This document shows, piece after piece, positions 18,376 to 26,823 of a stretch of DNA of 64,000 nt. The DNA comes from Curtobacterium sp. ER1/6 (GTDB lineage Bacteria > Actinomycetota > Actinomycetes > Actinomycetales > Microbacteriaceae). Below the pieces are notes generated by a model that worked only from the letters and a program-made list of their open reading frames with translations, was not told the DNA's origin and ran no database searches. Within the stretch, counting starts at the first letter, position 1, and every line of letters begins with the position of its first letter. Location: the NCBI RefSeq assembly GCF_001742745.1, contig NZ_MJAK01000002.1:124001-188000 (forward strand). Reading direction: 5' to 3'. Position numbers and translations under genes: made by a program.

Positions 18376-19740
18376 GTGGTCGGCCTGGTCGACACGGACT
18401 CGTTCGCGAAGTGGGGCGCGCACCTGCTCGCCGCGGCACCGGCGCACTGGCGACTCGAGCTCGTGGTCGTCGCGACGCCCCGGTCCGCGAGCCGGGCACA
18501 GCTCGGGGCGGCGTTCGGTGGTCTCGACGCACGGCTGGCCCACCTCGCGACCGCGCCGCCGGAACCGGTCGAGGTGGACGCGATCGTCCGCGGGCTGCAG
18601 GAGGACCCGCCGGACGCCGTGCTCGTCGCGTGCATCGGTCCCGTCGCCGAACTCGTGATCGACGAGGTGTCGCGTCGTGTCCCGCACCAACCGGTCCTCG
18701 TCACCGGACTCCCCGGCATTTCCTTCCCCGCGAAGTGGAAGGGCGTGTTCTTCCGCGCTCGCGCCGACCTCTTCGTGCTGCACAGCCACCGCGAGGTCCG
18801 CGCGTACCGCGAGCTCGCGCGAGCGGGCGGGATCGAACCGCACTTCGCCCTCGCCACGTTGCCCTTCGCCCGCTCGCGGACGGGGCGCGGCGTGACGGGC
18901 GTCGTCGACCGGGCGCCGCGCCCGCCGAGCGCCGAGGACCACCCCCGCGACGCCGTCGTGTTCGCGGCGCAGCCGAGCGTGCCCGCCGACGAGCACGACC
19001 GGCGCCGCATCGTCGACCGGCTCGTCGAGACCGCACGGCGGCACCCGGAGTGGCGCGTGGTCGTGAAGGTCCGCGCGGCGGCGGGCGAGCACCAGACGCA
19101 CCGCGAGCAGTACCCCTACCCCGACCTCGTGCCGGCTGACGCTCCGCCGAACCTCGTGGTCGCCGGCGGCCCGATGGCGCAGCACCTCGACCGGGCGGTG
19201 GCGCTCGTGACGGTGAGCTCGACCGCCGTGCTCGAGGCCGTGGCGCGGGGCGTGCCGGCACTCACCCTGACCGACTTCGGGATCGCCCGCTCGCTCATCA
19301 ACGAGGTCTTCGTGGACAGCGGCCTCGAGGGCGACACCACCGACCTCGTCGAGGGGCGCTTCGGCACCGTCCGCCCGGAGTGGATGCACGACAACCACTT
19401 CCACCCGGCCGCCGACGACGACTGGGCCGAGCGGACGGAGGCGCTCATGCGCCTCCGCGACGCTGGAGCACTGGTCGACCGGCCGGCTGCGCGACGGAGC
19501 CGCGGCGGGACGCTCCGCCGCGCGTGGGAGCGGAAGAACGCCCTCGGGCCGGCGGACCGCTCGGTGCTCGGGGCGCTCGCGCTCGCGCTCGGCACACCGG
19601 TCCGGACGGCCAAGCGGATCGCGCGACGCCTCCGGCGGATCGTGCGCCCTGTCCCGACGACGGCCGAGCAGGTCGGTGCTCCGCGGTCGCAGCGGGACGG
19701 CGAACCGGTGGCCGGCGTCGGGGCGCGACCACGGGGCTGA
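18376..19740 (+). CDS. Putative glycosyltransferase (DUF6716-like)
   Basis: A 454-residue soluble protein. The N-terminal half (VVGLVDTDSFAKWGAHLL) and C-terminal half (VTVSSTAVLEAVARGVPALTLTDFG, ending INEVFVDSGLEG) have a two-Rossmann GT-B-like pattern. The second resembles the sugar-nucleotide end of capsule and polysialic-type transferases. The last 90 residues are basic. It follows NeuA- and NeuB-like genes on the same strand, so it probably moves the CMP-nonulosonate to a glycan (inference). I take GTG 18376; an earlier in-frame GTG at 18271 would translate the palindromic repeat, which is unlikely. Confidence 0.72.
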   Translation: MVGLVDTDSFAKWGAHLLAAAPAHWRLELVVVATPRSASRAQLGAAFGGLDARLAHLATAPPEPVEVDAIVRGLQEDPPDAVLVACIGPVAELVIDEVSRRVPHQPVLVTGLPGISFPAKWKGVFFRARADLFVLHSHREVRAYRELARAGGIEPHFALATLPFARSRTGRGVTGVVDRAPRPPSAEDHPRDAVVFAAQPSVPADEHDRRRIVDRLVETARRHPEWRVVVKVRAAAGEHQTHREQYPYPDLVPADAPPNLVVAGGPMAQHLDRAVALVTVSSTAVLEAVARGVPALTLTDFGIARSLINEVFVDSGLEGDTTDLVEGRFGTVRPEWMHDNHFHPAADDDWAERTEALMRLRDAGALVDRPAARRSRGGTLRRAWERKNALGPADRSVLGALALALGTPVRTAKRIARRLRRIVRPVPTTAEQVGAPRSQRDGEPVAGVGARPRG

Positions 19741-19773
19741 GCCGACCGCCCGCGGGCCGGACGCGGCTGACGG

Positions 19774-19797
19774 GGGTCGGGCGCGCCTCCCGACCGG
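19774..19797. repeat. Degenerate family 1 palindrome
   Basis: The core GGTCGGGCGCGCCTCCCGACC is a diverged version of the family 1 motif, directly after the glycosyltransferase-like gene and before the convergent thioredoxin-like gene. It may act as terminator for both. Confidence 0.5.
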
Positions 19798-19821
19798 ACG
19801 CCGTCGGCGGCAGCGTCGGTG

Positions 19822-20082
19822 TCAGAGCGCCTTCGCGACCGCCAGCAGCAGCTGGTCCCGAGAGGGGACGCCGGGCGAACGGAAGACCTCGGTCCCGTCG
19901 TCCCGCCGCACGATGATCGTGGGGGTCGAACGGAGGCCGAGGTCCTCTGCGGTATCGGGGTGTGCCGCCACGTCGCGCTCGGTGACCCGCAGCCCCGGGA
20001 CGAGCGCCGCCACGTCACCGGTCACGCGGCGGGCGGCCGCGCACGGGGCGCAGAAGGCGGAGGTCCAGAGGTCGAGTCGCAC
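19822..20082 (-). CDS. Small thioredoxin/glutaredoxin-like protein
   Basis: An 86-residue redox protein with the active-site motif C11-A-P-C14 near the N-terminus and the cis-proline segment STPTIIVRRDDG. It is about the size of a glutaredoxin or NrdH. The partner could be mycothiol or thioredoxin reductase. GTG start at 20082; a 28-base gap separates it from the upstream gene on the same strand. Confidence 0.85.
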   Translation of the reverse strand: MRLDLWTSAFCAPCAAARRVTGDVAALVPGLRVTERDVAAHPDTAEDLGLRSTPTIIVRRDDGTEVFRSPGVPSRDQLLLAVAKAL

Positions 20083-20110
20083 GGCTCGTGCAACGCGGGC
20101 GGCGTCGGGT

Positions 20111-20401
20111 CTACTCCCGGTCGAACCCGCCGCTGCGGTCGCCGCGGTCCTGCAGGTCGTCGACCGGGTCGGAGTCGGCGGCGTCGTACTCGTACTCGAC
20201 CGAGGTCTGGTCGAGCACCTGGCGGGACTTGGTGGCCTTGTAGGTGAAGGCCGTCTGGAGGCCCTCGACGTCCGCGTACACCGTGACCTCGTCGTCGACC
20301 GCGTCGCCGGTGGCGGTGCGGGTGTCGGTCGTGCCGTCGAAGGGACCGCCGTGGAAGATCGCGGTGTACTCGTCGCCCTCGGAGATGGTGATGTCGCTCA
20401 T
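20111..20401 (-). CDS. Conserved hypothetical acidic protein
   Basis: A 96-residue protein, MSDITISEGDEYTAIFHGGPFDGTTDTR..., very acidic, predicted as a small beta-barrel with a disordered C-terminus. The HGGPFDG motif recurs in small actinobacterial proteins of unknown function. It starts 26 bases from the MarR promoter on the other strand, so the two genes share that control region. Confidence 0.78.
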   Translation of the reverse strand: MSDITISEGDEYTAIFHGGPFDGTTDTRTATGDAVDDEVTVYADVEGLQTAFTYKATKSRQVLDQTSVEYEYDAADSDPVDDLQDRGDRSGGFDRE

Positions 20402-20427
20402 GCGTCCCTTCTACCAGGACGCCCCTG

Positions 20428-20454
20428 TTGACGGATGCATAGCCTTGCTATACA
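20428..20454 (+). promoter_or_regulatory. marR promoter with embedded operator; probable leaderless transcript
   Basis: A -35-like TTGACG (20428-20433) and a -10-like TATACA (20449-20454) flank a perfect inverted repeat ATAGC-CTT-GCTAT at 20439-20451. The repeat fills the spacer and overlaps the -10. Transcription would start about seven bases on, at or next to GTG 20463, and no ribosome-binding site precedes that GTG. The site is well placed for autorepression by the MarR protein. Confidence 0.65.
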
Positions 20455-20462
20455 GTTCCGGA

Positions 20463-20915
20463 GTGGAATCAACAAGGGCACAGACGGTGGAGACGCTCCT
20501 CGTCTCCGTCAACCGGCTGATCCGCGCCGCCGCACGAGCCACCGGCAACCCGACCACGGCCGCCGTGTGGCGGACCCTCGGGATCCTCGAGACCGAGCAG
20601 CCGCTCCGCCTCGGCGAGCTCGCCGCCGCCTCGCGCGTCGCGCAGCCCACCATGACCAAGCTCGTCGCCGGCATGCTCGCCGACGGGCTGGTCTCGCGCA
20701 GCGTCGACCCGGACGACTCCCGCGGCCAGCTCATCGAGCTCACCGACACCGGGCGCGACCGGCTCCGCACCTGGCGCGCCACCATCACCGAGACGGTCGG
20801 GCCGGTCTTCGCCGACCTGAGCGACGACGAGTGGGACGTGCTGCACCGCGCGGCCGCCATCGTCGCCGAGCGCACGCCCGCCACGACCACCACCAGAACG
20901 GAGATCCCCGCGTGA
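20463..20915 (+). CDS. MarR-family transcriptional regulator
   Basis: A 150-residue winged-helix protein. The recognition-helix region LGELAAASRVAQPTMTKLVAGMLADGLVSR and the wing DPDDSRGQLIELTDTG are those of MarR proteins, with dimerising helices at both ends. It likely represses itself and the MFS gene, whose GTG overlaps its stop (GTGA). A small ligand, perhaps an exported compound, would relieve repression. The start is GTG 20463 and lies at the expected transcription start. Confidence 0.93.
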   Translation: MESTRAQTVETLLVSVNRLIRAAARATGNPTTAAVWRTLGILETEQPLRLGELAAASRVAQPTMTKLVAGMLADGLVSRSVDPDDSRGQLIELTDTGRDRLRTWRATITETVGPVFADLSDDEWDVLHRAAAIVAERTPATTTTRTEIPA

Positions 20916-22150
20916 ACGCCCACGCACCCGCTGCATCCGGCAGCATCCTCAAGCAGTCGTCCGCGGTGTGGGCGATCGCCTTCGCCTGCGTCGTCGCCTT
21001 CATGGGCATCGGTCTCGTCGACCCGATCCTGCCCGCGATCGCGTCCTCGTTGCACGCGACCGCTGCGCAGACCGAGCTGCTCTTCACGAGCTACCTCGCG
21101 GTCACGGGCGTCGCCATGTTCTTCACCAGCTGGGTGTCGAGCCGCATCGGCGCGAAGAACACGCTGCTCATCGGACTCGCGCTCATCGTCGTCTTCTCGG
21201 TGCTCGCCGCGACCTCCGGCAGCGTCTGGAACATCATCGGCTTCCGCGCCGGCTGGGGCCTCGGGAACGCGCTCTTCATCTCCACCGCACTCGCGACGAT
21301 CGTGGGTGCGGCCTCGGGCGGCACCGCGTCGGCGATCATCCTCTACGAGGCGGCCCTCGGCCTGGGCATCGCCGTCGGCCCGCTCGTCGGCGGCCTGCTC
21401 GGCTCGGTGAGCTGGCGCGGCCCGTTCTTCGGCGTCACCACCCTCATGGCCATCGCGTTCATCGCGGTCGTGGTGCTCCTGAAGTCGTCCGGGCTCGAGA
21501 AGCCGACGCCCACCAAGCTCTCCGCGCCGTTCCGGGCGCTCGGGCAGCCGGCGCTCGCGGCCCTCGCCGTCACCGCGCTCTTCTACAACATCGGCTTCTT
21601 CGTGCTGCTCGCCTACACGCCGTTCCCGCTCGGGTTCGGAGCGCTCGGCATCGGCTTCACGTTCTTCGGCTGGGGCGTCGGACTCGCGATCACCTCGGTG
21701 TGGGTCGCGCCGGCCCTGACCGCCCGGATGCGCCGGACGACCGTGCTGAAGATCGCCCTGCCGCTGCTCGCCCTCGACCTGTTCGCCGCCGCGGTCGTCG
21801 TGTCGTCGCAGGTCGGGCTGATCGTCTGCGTCGTCATCGGCGGACTCGTGCTCGGTGTCCTCAACACCGTGCTGACCGAGTGCGTCATGGAGGCGACGGA
21901 CCTCCCCCGCTCCGTGGCGTCGAGCGCGTACTCGGCCGTGCGGTTCATCGGCGGTGCGATCGCCCCGCCCGTGGCGACCCTGCTGGCCGACGCGTACTCC
22001 CCCTCTGCGGCGTACGTCTTCGCCGGGGTGTCGGTGGCCGTGGCGTTCGTGGTCGTGGTCGTGACGACGCGGGTGCTCCGACGTGTGGACGACGGGGCGG
22101 AGCCCGAGCGGGTCGAGGCCGAGGCGATCTCGGCGGGCGAGATGGTCTGA
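20912..22150 (+). CDS. MFS drug/multidrug-type transporter
   Basis: A 412-residue membrane protein with about 12 hydrophobic segments. The motif-A-like loop SWVSSRIGAKNTLL and the motif-C-like LYEAALGLGIAVGPLVGGLLG identify the DHA drug:H+ antiporter group. It is translationally coupled to MarR, the usual arrangement for an inducible efflux pump. Cytosolic acidic tail. Substrate unknown. Confidence 0.92.
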   Translation: MNAHAPAASGSILKQSSAVWAIAFACVVAFMGIGLVDPILPAIASSLHATAAQTELLFTSYLAVTGVAMFFTSWVSSRIGAKNTLLIGLALIVVFSVLAATSGSVWNIIGFRAGWGLGNALFISTALATIVGAASGGTASAIILYEAALGLGIAVGPLVGGLLGSVSWRGPFFGVTTLMAIAFIAVVVLLKSSGLEKPTPTKLSAPFRALGQPALAALAVTALFYNIGFFVLLAYTPFPLGFGALGIGFTFFGWGVGLAITSVWVAPALTARMRRTTVLKIALPLLALDLFAAAVVVSSQVGLIVCVVIGGLVLGVLNTVLTECVMEATDLPRSVASSAYSAVRFIGGAIAPPVATLLADAYSPSAAYVFAGVSVAVAFVVVVVTTRVLRRVDDGAEPERVEAEAISAGEMV

Positions 22151-23036
22151 GGCTGGGCGGTCGCGCGCTCGCGCGCTCGCGCGTGCGGTCGATGTGGGCT
22201 GGCGGCGTGGGCGGCGTGGGCCTGGGCGGTGGGCTGGCTCCGTCGGCGGCGTGGGCGGCGACGCTGCTGGCTGAGCTGCGGCCTTCCGCGAACGGGCGGA
22301 ACCGGTGGTCGGATCGAAGGTCCGGCGGTCGGTTCCGCCCGTTCGTCGTTCGGGTGCGTCCCGTGGGGGCGGCGCGCTCGTGCGCTCGGGGCGAGGGGCT
22401 CGGCCCCGAGCGGTCGGAGCGCGAGCGGGTGGAACCTGCTGGTCGCGGTCGTGACCCGCACTGTTCCCGCCCGCTCGCGAGGTCGAGGTGACCGGCTGGC
22501 GGGGGCGGGACGACGGGGAGGGTGGGGCGCGCCTCCCGGCAGGGTCCGCAACTGTCCGTTCCTGTTGCCGGTGGCCGCTCCACCTGAGTGCGCGCGGGCG
22601 GTCCGGGTGTCGGCGGCCGGTCCGCGTGCGGGCGGCCGGTCCGCGTGCGCGCCGGCGGGACGCGAGCGGGCGGGAACGGCGGCTCGCGGTCGTGACGCAC
22701 GCCGCTTCCGCCCGCTCGCGTCCTGGGCGGGGTCCGGGTGGACCGCCGACCGCCGCCGCGGACCGTCACCCTCCTGCGAGCGGGCGGATGCCGTCTGCGG
22801 GCGGCTCCGACAGCGCAAGTTGCGCCCGCTCGTGGGTTCCGCCCGGCGGACGGGAGGCACGGGTCACCCACCGGGACCGCCTGCTGCACGAGCGGGCGGA
22901 TCCCGCCGCCGGGCCGGCCCGGGCGAGCGGGTTCCGCCCGCTCGCGGGACCCGCGTGCACGCGGGCAGCGGCGCACCCTCCACAGCACGGCAGTCCGGCA
23001 CCGGGAGCGTCACCGGCGCGGAATAGGATCGACGGC
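22151..23036. other. 886-bp gene-free region rich in family 2 repeats
   Basis: No credible gene lies between the MFS gene and orn. Open frames on both strands are arginine/proline-rich GC artefacts. The sequence is dense in variants of GAGCGGGCGGAA and its complement. The clearest pair is at 22289-22349, where GAACGGGCGGAACCGG faces CGGTTCCGCCCGTTC. More half sites follow, e.g. near 22660, 22710, 22780, 22895 and 22935. A family 1 half site, GGACGGGAGGCACGGG, is at 22852-22867. A GCGCGCTC run lies at 22161-22185. Confidence 0.8.
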
Positions 23037-23675
23037 ATGGCAACTGCGAACGACCGCCTCGTCTGGATCGACTGCGAGATGACCGGCCTCGACGTCGAGG
23101 TCGACCAACTCGTCGAGGTGGCCGTCGTCATCACCGACTTCGACCTGGTCCCCGTGCACGCCGGTTTCGACATCGTCATCAAGCCCGACCAGTCGGCGCT
23201 GGACAACATGAACGAGTTCGTGACCAACATGCACACGACCTCGGGGCTCATCGAGGAGATCCCGGACGGGATCTCCCTCGCCGACGCCGAGTACCAGGTG
23301 CTCGAGTACATCCTCCAGCACGTCCCTGCCGAGGGCAGCGCACCCCTGGCGGGCAACACGATCGGCACCGACCGGGCGTTCCTGGCGAAGTACATGCCGC
23401 GCGTCGACGGGCACCTGCACTACCGCAGCGTGGACGTGTCGAGCATCAAGGAGCTCTGCCGCCGCTGGTTCCCGCGCGTGTACTTCAACGCGCCGGAGAA
23501 GCACGGCGGGCACCGTGCCCTGGCGGACATCCTCGAGTCGATCCGCGAGCTCGAGTACTACCGCCGCGCCGGCTTCGTCGCGGAGCCCGGGCCGACCACC
23601 GAGGACGTTCGCGCCGTCGCCGCCGAGGTCGTCGAGCGGTGGGAACCGCGACTCGCCCAGCCCGCGACCGAGTGA
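23037..23675 (+). CDS. orn: Oligoribonuclease
   Basis: A 212-residue DEDDh-type 3'-5' exonuclease that degrades di- to penta-ribonucleotides, including pGpG-type signals. Exo I WIDCEMTGLDVEVDQLVEVA supplies the first Asp and Glu. Exo II GNTIGTDRAFLAKYMP and Exo III HRALADILESI supply the remaining catalytic residues. Length slightly above 180-200 because of a C-terminal helix. The tRNA-His gene follows 75 bases later, a common actinobacterial neighbourhood. Confidence 0.97.
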   Translation: MATANDRLVWIDCEMTGLDVEVDQLVEVAVVITDFDLVPVHAGFDIVIKPDQSALDNMNEFVTNMHTTSGLIEEIPDGISLADAEYQVLEYILQHVPAEGSAPLAGNTIGTDRAFLAKYMPRVDGHLHYRSVDVSSIKELCRRWFPRVYFNAPEKHGGHRALADILESIRELEYYRRAGFVAEPGPTTEDVRAVAAEVVERWEPRLAQPATE

Positions 23676-23750
23676 CGACACGCCTGTTCTTCGGGACCTC
23701 CGGCGTGTACTACTATTGAGTGGTCGCGCCGGTCCGCCGGTTCGAACATG

Positions 23751-23826
23751 GTGGATATAGCTCAGTTGGTAGAGCGCCTGGTTGTGGTCTAGGAGGTCGC
23801 GGGTTCGAGACCCGTTATTCACCCCA
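23751..23826 (+). tRNA. tRNA-His (anticodon GTG)
   Basis: Cloverleaf with acceptor GTGGATA / TATTCAC, D arm GCTC...GAGC, anticodon stem CCTGG/CTAGG around TTGTGGT (anticodon GTG) and T arm CGGG-TTCGAGA-CCCG. C73 and an encoded CCA end at 23826. The base before the acceptor (23750) is the G(-1) expected of tRNA-His. Confidence 0.97.
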
Positions 23827-24211
23827 GTCGGTAAGCGGATGAAGTCCCGTGTCGGAGGTTCCGGCCACGAACGGGGCTCCATCCGCTTCCTTGTTCCCCG
23901 CGCTGGTCTCGACGGCGCGGCTGTCGCGAGTCCTCGAGCCGGTCAGCTCGCCGACCGCAGGGTCGCGAAGCCCCCCCCGTGACTCCACTCCCCCGAGCCC
24001 CCGGTCCGGAGCGCGCCACCCTTCGCGCTCGATCTGCGGCGCTCCGACGATCACGTGTCTGGTCGTCCACTGAGCGAGGGCCCACTGACGTCGACCTGGA
24101 CAGCAGCGTGTCGTCCCGGTGCCGATCGAACCGACCACGAGCGAACCGCCGAACTATCCACAAGGCAGAATATTCTTAGAGAATACCGCTTCCGGAACAT
24201 AGCATCGCAGC
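23827..24211. other. 385-bp intergenic region with AT-rich promoter-like end
   Basis: No gene is supported. The last 60 bases are much less GC-rich than the surroundings and contain the perfect palindrome AGAATATTCT at 24167-24176, followed by a second AGAATA at 24180-24185. They end at the acyltransferase ATG (24212). This is the likely promoter and operator of that gene. I found no repeat of the tRNA 3' end that would mark an integrated element. Confidence 0.6.
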
Positions 24212-26308
24212 ATGTCAGTCGGTCGCTTGCCGCAGCTCGTCGAGATCCAGGGCCTCCGGGGCGTCGCGGTCCTCTCGGTGGTGCTCGACCACGCACTCGG
24301 GTACCCGACCGGCGGTTTCCTCGGCGTCGACGTCTTCTTCGTGATCTCCGGGTTCGTGATCATGCGGCAGTTGCTCGCGGAGCGTCGCACCAGCGGCAGG
24401 ATCGACCTCCTGGCCTTCGCTCGACGACGTGTTCGTCGACTCGCTCCCGCAGCAGTCGTGACCGTGCTCGTGACCTTCACCCTCGCCTCGTTGCTCGCCG
24501 GGAACGGCCAACGACGGGACATCCAGCTCGATGCGCTCGCGTCGCTCCTCGGGCTGGCGAACTGGCGGTTCGCGCTCCAGCAGGTCGACTACTTCGGCCG
24601 CGAGAGCACGCCGTCTCCGTTCCGCCACTTCTGGTCCCTCGGCGTCGAGGAACAGTTCTACGTGTTCCTGCCACTCGTGGTCGTGGCAGTCCTCGCGTCG
24701 GGCAAGCTGACCGTGCGACGACCCGTGCTCTGCTGCATCCTCGCCGGAGGTGCGATCGCATCCGTGGTGTGGTCGGCTGTCGCCACGAGTACCTCTGCGA
24801 CCGCCGCGTACTTCGACACGGGCGCCCGCGCGTGGGAGCTCCTCGTCGGCGTCCTGGTGGCACTCGCCGTGGACCGCGGCCTCCGAGATCGCCCGACGCT
24901 CCGCGAGGTCGGTGTCGTCCTCGGGGCCGCACTGATCGTGGCGACCGTGGTCCTCGGGCGCGAGGACCAGGGCGTTCCCGTACCGCTGGCGATCCCTGCC
25001 GTGATCGGTTGTGCACTCGTCATCTCCGCCGTCGCGACGGGGCGGAGCCGCGCCGCCGCAGCCCTGCGTGTCGTACCGCTCGTACGCCTCGGAGATGCGA
25101 GCTACTCCGTCTACCTGTGGCACTGGCCCGTGATCGTGCTGCTCCCGCAGATCGTCCCGACCCCGCCGCTCGTGCTGGCTGTGGCCGGTGTCGCGGTCGG
25201 GGTCGCCTCGAACCTGCTGATCGAACGCCGCAGCCGACCAGCATTCCGCATGGGTCTCGTCTTCCTGCTCCTCGCGACCGACGTGGTCTCGGTGACCTCG
25301 GCGATCGACAGGGTCCGGCCGACGTCGGAGGTCGTCCAGGCACTGGACGACTCCGTGGACAGCGAGACGACGAGCCAGCCAGCGGACGCTGTCCGCAACG
25401 ACCGTCGCCGCGCGCTGGCGCAGGGCCTCACGGCGCGGTCGTGGCCTTCCGACCTCTCCCCGTCCTTCGACGAGGTCGCTGCTCCCGGCTACCAGGAACA
25501 CCTCATCGCCGGCGACGGATGGGGCGGGTCGCTGCACTGTGGAGACCGGGGCGAGCAGTGGACCGGGTCGGCCTGTCAGTGGGGGCCGGAGGACGGAGCC
25601 GAGGTGCTCGTCGTCGGGGACTCGACGGGAGTCTTCACGATGCCCGGTTGGCGCGCAGCGGCACTGGCCTCGGGTTCCCGTCTGCGAGTGCGCGCGGCAG
25701 CCCGGTACGGTTGCCCGTTCATCGATCTCCGCCTGCCGTCAGCGCCCACGGCGTGCGACGGGCACAACGAACGGGTCGAGGAACACCTGCGATCGAAGCG
25801 GTACGACGCCGTGGTGATCACGAACCGGTTCTGGGTGAGCAGCGACACGGACATGAAGGACGTCAGCGAGCAGGAGTACGGCGACGCCCTCGAGCGGCAG
25901 ATCGCGAAGATCCGCGACCGGGTCGGCACGGTCGTGGTTGCTCCTCCACCACCACCAGGACCTCCGTTGGCGACGTGCAAGAGCAGCGGTCATCCGTTGG
26001 ACTGCGCCAGCAAGCTGGAGAACGTCGACCGACAGCTCCGCCGGGTCCGGAGTGCTGCGAACAACCAGGTCATCGAGGAGAACGAACTCTGGTGCCTTGC
26101 GGGAGTGTGTCCAGCACTGAGCGGAGGCCAGCTCTCCAGGATCGACGTCACGCACGCGTCACCGACGTTCTCAGAAGCAGCGGGCCCTGCGCTCGCCCGG
26201 GCACTCGGGGCCCTCGGGGTCCCCGACAGCGGGTCGCCGTCATCGGGAGACGCCGGTGAACCGGGTGACGCCAGTGAACCGGGAGGGGAGCCTGCAGACG
26301 CTCGGTGA
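24212..26308 (+). CDS. OafA/YrhL-type acyltransferase with SGNH domain
   Basis: A 698-residue protein. Residues 1 to about 370 are the ten-helix acyltransferase-3 domain, opening with QGLRGVAVLSVVLDHALG (the conserved R and H) and FLGVDVFFVISGFVI. The rest is an extracytoplasmic SGNH hydrolase-like domain with block I VVGDSTG and a later DVTH, typical of O-acetyl transferases that modify peptidoglycan or exopolysaccharide. The C-terminus ends in short repeats of GDAGEPGDASEPG. The gene is slightly less GC-rich than its neighbours and has an AT-rich promoter, so horizontal gain is possible. It probably O-acetylates a surface glycan. Confidence 0.9.
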   Translation: MSVGRLPQLVEIQGLRGVAVLSVVLDHALGYPTGGFLGVDVFFVISGFVIMRQLLAERRTSGRIDLLAFARRRVRRLAPAAVVTVLVTFTLASLLAGNGQRRDIQLDALASLLGLANWRFALQQVDYFGRESTPSPFRHFWSLGVEEQFYVFLPLVVVAVLASGKLTVRRPVLCCILAGGAIASVVWSAVATSTSATAAYFDTGARAWELLVGVLVALAVDRGLRDRPTLREVGVVLGAALIVATVVLGREDQGVPVPLAIPAVIGCALVISAVATGRSRAAAALRVVPLVRLGDASYSVYLWHWPVIVLLPQIVPTPPLVLAVAGVAVGVASNLLIERRSRPAFRMGLVFLLLATDVVSVTSAIDRVRPTSEVVQALDDSVDSETTSQPADAVRNDRRRALAQGLTARSWPSDLSPSFDEVAAPGYQEHLIAGDGWGGSLHCGDRGEQWTGSACQWGPEDGAEVLVVGDSTGVFTMPGWRAAALASGSRLRVRAAARYGCPFIDLRLPSAPTACDGHNERVEEHLRSKRYDAVVITNRFWVSSDTDMKDVSEQEYGDALERQIAKIRDRVGTVVVAPPPPPGPPLATCKSSGHPLDCASKLENVDRQLRRVRSAANNQVIEENELWCLAGVCPALSGGQLSRIDVTHASPTFSEAAGPALARALGALGVPDSGSPSSGDAGEPGDASEPGGEPADAR

Positions 26309-26353
26309 GACGACCTGGTCGGTGGATCGAGGTGTGCCACCATCGTCTCCGTG

Positions 26354-26698
26354 ATGGAGATGTCCGCCGACGCGTTCGAGCAGCTCGTGACCGACGAGCT
26401 CGACCGGCTCCCCGACGAGATGGTCGACGGGCTCGACAACGTCGTGTTCGTCGTCGAGGACGAACCCGAGGACGGCTCCGACCTGTTCGGCATCTACGAC
26501 GGGGTCGCGGCGACCGAACGCGGGCAGTACGGCTTCGGCGAGCTGCCGGACCGGATCGTCGTCTTCCGCAAGCAGCACCTGATGGAGTGCGACACCCTCG
26601 ATGAGCTCCGGGACGAGGTGCACACCACGCTCGTCCACGAGATCGGGCACTTCTACGGCATCGACGACGAGCGCCTGCACGAGCTCGGCTGGGCGTAG
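26354..26698 (+). CDS. Zincin-like metallopeptidase family protein
   Basis: A 114-residue protein with the zinc-binding motif HEIGHFYGIDDERLHELGW near the C-terminus, an HExxH with a downstream aspartate typical of the possible-zinc-metallopeptidase family (DUF1025/MetX-like minigluzincins). It is acidic and has no signal peptide, so it acts in the cytosol. Substrate unknown. Starts at 26351 (GTG) and 26360 (ATG) are also possible. Confidence 0.88.
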   Translation: MEMSADAFEQLVTDELDRLPDEMVDGLDNVVFVVEDEPEDGSDLFGIYDGVAATERGQYGFGELPDRIVVFRKQHLMECDTLDELRDEVHTTLVHEIGHFYGIDDERLHELGWA

Positions 26699-26727
26699 AG
26701 CGGGGCACGGCAGGGCAGGGCACGGCG

Positions 26728-26800
26728 CCGAGCCTCGCCCCCGCGGACACGTTCGCGGTCAGGTGAGCACGAACACGTCCGCCGAGCCGAGGCTCGCGCG
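26728..26800. repeat. 73-bp hairpin repeat, copy A
   Basis: A long imperfect inverted repeat that starts CCGAGCCTCG and ends CCGAGGCTCGCGCG, with an inner stem GCGGACACGTTCG / CGAACACGTCCGC. The same 73-base layout occurs at 31040-31112 in the same orientation. It lies immediately outside the 3' end of the acyl-CoA dehydrogenase-like gene. Confidence 0.75.
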
Positions 26801-26823
26801 ACGAGCGCGCGCCGGCCCTGCGC

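Noticed and set aside
22161-22185. CGCGCTCGCGCG run as a terminator for the MFS gene
   Set aside because: It is a simple alternating CG-rich run that can pair in many registers, with no defined stem and loop.
22229-23036. Plus-strand open frames before orn that extend its N-terminus
   Set aside because: The added residues are repeat-derived and orn has a complete normal N-terminus from ATG 23037.
23751-26308. Genomic island integrated at tRNA-His
   Set aside because: No integrase and no second copy of the tRNA 3' end were found; only composition and position hint at transfer.
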